The translations under genes and the position numbers were made by a program. From the NCBI GenBank assembly GCA_036245525.1, contig BTPG01000005.1:209740933-209804932 (forward strand): a DNA stretch of 64,000 nucleotides, given 5' to 3'. This DNA comes from Semisulcospira habei. Its lineage: Eukaryota > Mollusca > Gastropoda > Semisulcospiridae. Positions 59,290 to 64,000 of the stretch are shown piece after piece (the first letter of the stretch is position 1; the number at the start of each line of letters is the position of its first letter). The notes beneath the pieces are model-generated. The model made no database searches, was not told where the DNA came from, and worked only from the letters and a program-made list of their open reading frames with translations.

Positions 59290-59775
59290 GTATCATTTCC
59301 TTGACATATGCTCTTTATTTTCTCAGAATCATTACCGATGACATTACTAATTGGAACCTTCGCTTAACTCATAATTTTAGCCAAAAAAACTTACTGTGTG
59401 TCCCTCATACTAGGGGAGGCAACCACTGGGGAGCCATAGCCCGGATATGCCGAGTAGTCTCTCGTACTACCTTATCCGGTGGCACACTCACCCTTTCTCA
59501 CCAGTGACTTCACTAGCTCATTTAAAGCCGGTCGTATGCACCTCGTGCTCCGACCTTTCACTGTGTGAACTCTACTTGGGATCTCGACTTGTGTGATTCT
59601 TGGTCCTTTCAAGGAAGGAAAAAGATTATAAAAGAAAAAAAGAAGGATTATTCCATACTTGTTTGGGTTGTGTGATTCTGTATTCAAGATGGACAGATAA
59701 AGCTTCGGTTACTGCCTCAGCTGGCGTTTTAACCAGGCGACGGCATTTCCTGAATTTCACAATTTTCGAATTTGT

Positions 59776-62131
59776 ATGTACGCGACCGGTCGGGAACTCG
59801 GACCCTCCTTCAGGCTCCGAGCACTCGCAAGGCCTTTGTCTGTCTTATGTTACATTGCTCAAGTGAGGACTTGCACCCTGTGTGGCGAATTTCATTGGCC
59901 TAGTGACGTACATGATTTTTGTCTTCCCTGTTCAGGCTGTTCCTCCAGTCGACCGTGCGCGCTATGCTCTACTTGGAAGGAGGACCGTTGGTCACAACTT
60001 TGGACCTTTTACAGGAGAGAAAGGCCGGCGCGCAAAGGCGCTGCTGTACCTTGAATGTGAGACATAGAAATGCTATTTCAGACATTGATTGTGTGTCATT
60101 GCAAACGGGTCCTGCTGTCCCCACCGGTGCCTCGTGCAGTGCTGCCTCGTCCTGCGCAGACGATTGAGCCTAGTAGCAGCTTTAGGGATTCGCCATCCAG
60201 CATGGCACCTAGAGCTCTATTATACCCTTCAATCCACAGAGGGGGAGACAGGCCAGGCCAGGGGTTCGCCACCCTATGATTTAGTTAGGCCTTTGAGAGC
60301 TCGGTCCCCCCGCAGAGAATATGTTGGGTCAAACAGTAGCCCTCCTGGCAATAAGAGAACCCAGACAGCAGAAGCGGGGGACCCCCCCCCCCCCCTCTCG
60401 GACTGGAGAGCACCCTTCTGCCGTAGGCTGGACCAGCGCCTTGACAGGGTCACACCTTCAGGGACTCACTCCAAGGGGGACAGGATGTCAAAGCGCAATG
60501 TTGATAGGTCTCAGGGTAAGGTAAGAGAAAGAGAAATTTCGGGGTCCAGAGATAGAGAGTGGCGTTCCACTGGCGATGTTAACCTCCTTCGGGAGCGGAC
60601 CAGTGTGGTCAGTTCTATCAGCTGTCGTAGAGAGAGTAATGAGAGAGGAATTATGAATAGACGGCGGACCCCCCAAACCCAAAAATACCAAAGAGTTCGA
60701 TCTTCGCGTTCGGATGAATGGGCGCAGCGTATGCAGTCGACGTGGGACAGAGACCACATTCAAGTGGACGTCTCGCCTTCTTGCACTTCTTCTTCAGATT
60801 GGAAGTCCGTTCTTACGTCTCGCGCCAACCGACATCGTCGCGACCATGGGAGGCGCAGTTTCCAGCCAGGTGCAGCAGATCCGCGGACCAGGTGGACAGC
60901 CATCGCGCGCCTCAGGAGGTACAGGTTCGTCGACAGTGGGGTGTACACTCTCGGGACAATCGGTGGACGGAGACGACTTCTCGGCGGGATCGGAGCAGTC
61001 CTCATCGGCCTTCCTTAGGCAAGGATTACAGACACCCGGCAGAGACTTCGTTCTGGTCGACATGTGGGCCTACCCTACTGCTTCTATTTCTCGGCGCGCA
61101 ACGGTGGACGAGGAGGCACTTAGTCTTCATCCGGAGGATTCAGTGTCAATGCTGGGAATCGACGATGAAGACGCATCGACCTCACCGGGACGACATTCTC
61201 CTATCCCAGCATCGCTGTGGACGTGACTTCGATGTCTTCTACTCGTCGGATTTGCATGAAGCGGCTCACCTCATTGCTGCGTTCTTCCGCCGGAACACTG
61301 TGTGAAGAGGAAGGCGGTGGCGATGGTCGACACGCCTCGGCAGGCCAAGCGCATCAAGACTCTACCTCAACCGGCAGCGCAACTTCGCACGGACGGAGTT
61401 GGAGAGCAAGGATCTTCTCTGACAGGCGTTGGCCGGTGGGAATCGACGTGGATTTCCGTCAAGACTGGTATGCGGGACACTCTCAGGCTTTCAGCTGTAC
61501 TCTTCCTACAGTGGACAAGGAGGCCTTCGTCCAAGCAGGACTAACACAGCATTCCCTGTCAGCGGGACTGGACAAGACCGCCATACTGGTTCGGAATTCC
61601 CTGGCGTGCACCGGTTTCCTGGAGATGGCGACACAGTCGGTGGTCAGGAAGATGGAAAACACCTGAGATCTTGGGGCTTCAGCTCCCTTACGAGAGATCC
61701 ATGCGGTACTGATTGCGGCGAATACAGTGGCCTTCCATGCTTTAGTCAACGCCATGGTGGCGGCTTCGAATTGCAATCTGTTACGACGGGACAAGCTTCT
61801 GAAATGCTGCACTACGCTTCCAGCTTCATTGAAGGTGCAGCTGCGACAGGCACCCTTGGGCGGCAACCTGCTGTTCGGTCCGACGTGGCAGGAGGTACGG
61901 GAGTCCAACAAGGTACTGTGGCCAGCCCCAGCTAGAGTAGTCTCGGCATGCTTTCAGTCAGCCCGCAGAGCCGTGGGTTGTGCCCTGTGGTTCTTCAGAC
62001 CCTCCTCTTCCCGACAGTACCGAGGCCGAGGCGAAGCCTTCTCCCTGCCGGAGCGTTCACGTGCCTTCCCCGCACCCTCCACTCCCTGGTCCAGAGGCTC
62101 TCGGCAATGGGGCCACAGCCGGGCTCGTTGA
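59776..62131 (+). pseudogene. DIRS gag-like region
   Basis: Near 59866 the frame reads RTCTLCGEFHWPSDVHDFC, then GCSSSRPCALCSTW, a C-x2-C...H...C-x2-C-type cluster common at DIRS Gag N-termini. Basic, Ser/Arg-rich frames follow (60089-61018). At 61430-62131, across a stop at 61663-61665, residues VDKEAFVQAGLTQHSLSAGL, LLRRDKLLKCCTTLPASL and GNLLFGPTWQEVRES resemble the Gag C-terminal domain. The final part overlaps the RT frame, as DIRS gag and pol often do. Confidence 0.65.
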
Positions 62132-63086
62132 CCTGTCCCCGATCCTCCCACCAATACCTGCTGGGCCTCTGGTCGGTGGGAGGTTAGCTCTTCACAGTGG
62201 AGCATGGAAACAGCTGTTTTCGGACGACCCTTGGATGATCTCGACAATGACAGAGGGCGTGAGGATCTTCTTCCAGTCACCTTCCCCACTTAGACACTCC
62301 CCCGTTTGGACGCGAGTACCATTAGAACGAGACAGGGTGACAGCGTTACAGAGTGAAGTGGAGGCACTTTTACATAAGGAGGCCACGGAGGTGGTCCTGC
62401 GTTGCGACTCTCCCACTTTCTACAGTCATCTCTTCCTCGTACCAAAACCAGGGGGGAAATGGAGGCCGATCATCGATCTTTTGGCGTTAAACAAATTCAT
62501 TGTGGCTCCACACTTCAAGATGGAGACGGCCAGAGTAATGCGAGCAGCGGTACGTCCTCAGGACTTTGCAGTAAGCCTCGACCTCGCGGATGCGTATCTG
62601 CACGTTCCCATCCATCCAGCCTCGCGATGTTACCTACGCTTCGCCTTTCAAGGGATTGTTTACCAGTTTCAGGCCCTACCTTTCGAGCTGAACCTCAGTC
62701 CTTGGGTTTTTACCAGAATTGTGGACGTTGTGATGGCAAGGTTCCGACAGACAGCTTTCAGTCCAACATCCAACTACCTGGATGACTTGCTGTTATGGAA
62801 CCAGGTGACGTGCATTTTGGAGACGGACAGAGATGGCCTGCTTGCACTACTCTGTCATCTGGGATTCCTAGTCTACGGAGGCAAGTCCGATTTGGTACCG
62901 TCTCGCCGTTTTGTCCACCTGGGCATGGAGTTTGTAACCGATCTAAATCGAGTAAGACTACCGGAGGGACGGATTCAGATTGTAATGGAAGCAGCACTTG
63001 GAGCGATTCGCGCAGAAGCCCTATCGGCCAGATCCTGGATTCGTCTGTTAGACCTGCTAGCGCAGCAGCAGAGCTCCTTACTCTAG
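61980..63086 (+). pseudogene. DIRS reverse transcriptase
   Basis: An open frame of 368 codons. RT motifs: LFLVPKPGGKWRPIIDLLAL, FAVSLDLADAYLHVPIHPAS (first catalytic Asp), YLRFAFQGIVYQFQALPFEL, LSPWVFTRIVDVVMARFR and NYLDDLLLWNQ (Y-L-D-D), then FVHLGMEFVTDLNRVRLPEG. PFEL for the usual PFGL and LDDLL are the only odd residues. The profile matches DIRS/Gypsy-type RTs rather than LINEs. Confidence 0.88.
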
Positions 63087-63160
63087 GCAGACTGTATGTG
63101 CGCCCGATTCAGCTTCACCCACTCCTACATTGATGCCCCGTCTCGGGAGATCTGGAGACC

Positions 63161-63472
63161 TTGGTCCCGACAACGGAGTTAGTACAGTCTTATCTGTGGC
63201 GTTGGACGGACAGTACTTGGCTTGCGTCAGGGATACCCCTCTTCACCCCGCCACCTCACCTATCTATCTGCACGCATGTGAGCAGCTCAGGTTGGGGAGC
63301 CCACCTGTTACCGCAGTTTGCCATGACCTCAGGCCGTTGGACAGAAGTAGAGGCAGGCAGACATATCGATTGGCTGGAGATGAAAGCGGTGTGGCTAGCA
63401 CTCATCGCTTGGGAAGATCGACTAACGCAAACAAGGTGCTCGTGCTCTCCGACTACTTGACAGTCGTAGCTA
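63161..63472 (+). pseudogene. DIRS RNase H segment
   Basis: SSSGWGAHLLPQFAMTSGRW and HIDWLEMKAVWLALIAWED are the DIRS RNase H signatures; the frame then runs to LSD in an adjacent frame. It is cut by the SINE-like segment starting at about 63473. Confidence 0.8.
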
Positions 63473-63662
63473 CATCAACAATAATACTAATACATAGCCT
63501 AAATAGGCTTACCCAATGGAAATGGCTCAAGCGCGCGCGACTGACCACAGCCCTCCGTGAACACGCATACTCACACTGTACATAATCAGAACATCACGTG
63601 TGCTAAGGGCAGTTCAGCGGTACTGTAGTTTTGGAATTCATCGTTGTTGAATTGATAGTGGG
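63473..63662 (-). mobile_element. Shrunken copy of the tRNA-derived SINE body
   Basis: Matches 51690-51925 in order (AATAATAATA, AAATAGGC, CTCACACTGTACATAA, GTGCTAAGGGCA, CTACTGTAG-like) but with many 1-3 bp losses spread along it. It lacks the tRNA head. Confidence 0.7.
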
Positions 63663-63665
63663 CAA

Positions 63666-64000
63666 TTGTACCACTTCGGGGAGTGCGAGTACCGGAGACC
63701 AAGGGTTCCGGGCACCCTCCACCTATATAACATCTTCTGTGGCAGACGGCATTCCTTCGGTGCGCACTCGGGACCTAACTTGCAGATGCTTTCTCTCGGC
63801 GGGGTCAGATGCTTTACACGGAGTGCTCTCTTCGGCCAGATATCTTCCAGCTTATCTGCACGTGTTGGGAGACACCGATGATCGATCTTTTTGCCACGAG
63901 ATGGAACAACAAGCTTCTCCTGTTCGTCTCCCCCGTTCCGGATCCACTAGCCTGGGCCGTGGACGCGCTATCCATTTCTTGGGAAGGACGCCAGGCTTAC
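63666..64000 (+). pseudogene. DIRS region between RNase H and recombinase
   Basis: Reading near 63870 gives MIDLFATRWNNKLLLFVSPV, then PDPLAWAVDALSISWEGRQA, a stretch that in DIRS pol lies after RNase H and before the tyrosine recombinase. Frameshifts occur upstream. The recombinase itself is beyond the window. Confidence 0.75.

Larger units (their letters stand above)
59370..64000 (+). mobile_element. DIRS-like retroelement, runs off the window
   Basis: Order: leader (59370-59850), gag-like frames with a cysteine cluster, a gag C-terminal part, RT, RNase H and the start of the region that precedes the tyrosine recombinase. There is no aspartic protease or DDE integrase, as is usual for DIRS. 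It sits in the intron after exon m. Frames are broken in several places and a SINE fragment interrupts the RNase H end. The left terminal repeat was not delimited. Confidence 0.8.

Noticed and set aside
2600..59009. TTGGCGCC/GGCGCCAA in MITE hairpins as E2F or NFI sites
   Set aside because: The motif is explained by the palindromic MITE core; nothing in the sequence links it to regulation.
60760..61063. Minus-strand frames opposite the DIRS gag region
   Set aside because: High GC content gives antisense frames; no domain was recognised.

Overview
The window is animal DNA: one large, intron-rich host gene on the plus strand, almost buried in repeats. The mix of repeats (non-LTR elements, a DIRS-type element, tRNA-derived SINEs, very many small palindromic MITEs, and tandem arrays rich in GGTCAAGGGTCA) together with an invertebrate-looking cytokine receptor suggests a lophotrochozoan, most likely a mollusc. 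That assignment is inference. There is no bacterial gene, operon, rRNA or CRISPR array.

Host gene. Thirteen internal exons between 2002 and 59289 have GT-AG borders and mutually compatible phases, and together read as about 665 residues of a type I cytokine receptor. The order is one Ig-like domain, a two-module cytokine-binding region, three more FN3 modules, a transmembrane helix and a short basic, proline-containing juxtamembrane segment. This is the gp130 (IL6ST)/Domeless layout. The signal-peptide exon must lie upstream of the window and most of the cytoplasmic tail downstream.

Introns, region by region. 0-16 kb: a SINE, a dense field of TTAA-flanked palindromic MITEs, a 35-bp minisatellite grown out of one MITE, and an L2-type LINE end. 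16.36-18.09 kb: a probable solo LTR of 1.73 kb, with its own 49-bp minisatellite, inside a MITE. 18.4-24.3 kb: two minus-strand non-LTR elements, one broken by two SINE insertions, and two tail-to-tail L2 fragments. 25.6-28.3 kb: a decayed minus-strand hAT transposase split by a LINE fragment. 33.4-39.6 kb: a nearly complete LINE with gag, endonuclease, RT and RNase H, broken by a MITE. 40.6-41.7 and 48.3-50.9 kb: arrays carrying nuclear-receptor-like DR1 motifs. 43.9-48.3 kb: a second long LINE broken by a SINE, with an inverted partial copy at 52.4-53.9 kb. 59.4-64 kb: a DIRS-like element running off the end.

The most unusual signal is the set of more than 40 TTAA-flanked MITEs. At least three families with different ends share one long internal hairpin, and the two arms of that hairpin change together from copy to copy. 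One copy sits in a LINE reading frame, so its empty site can be inferred and the TTAA duplication read directly.
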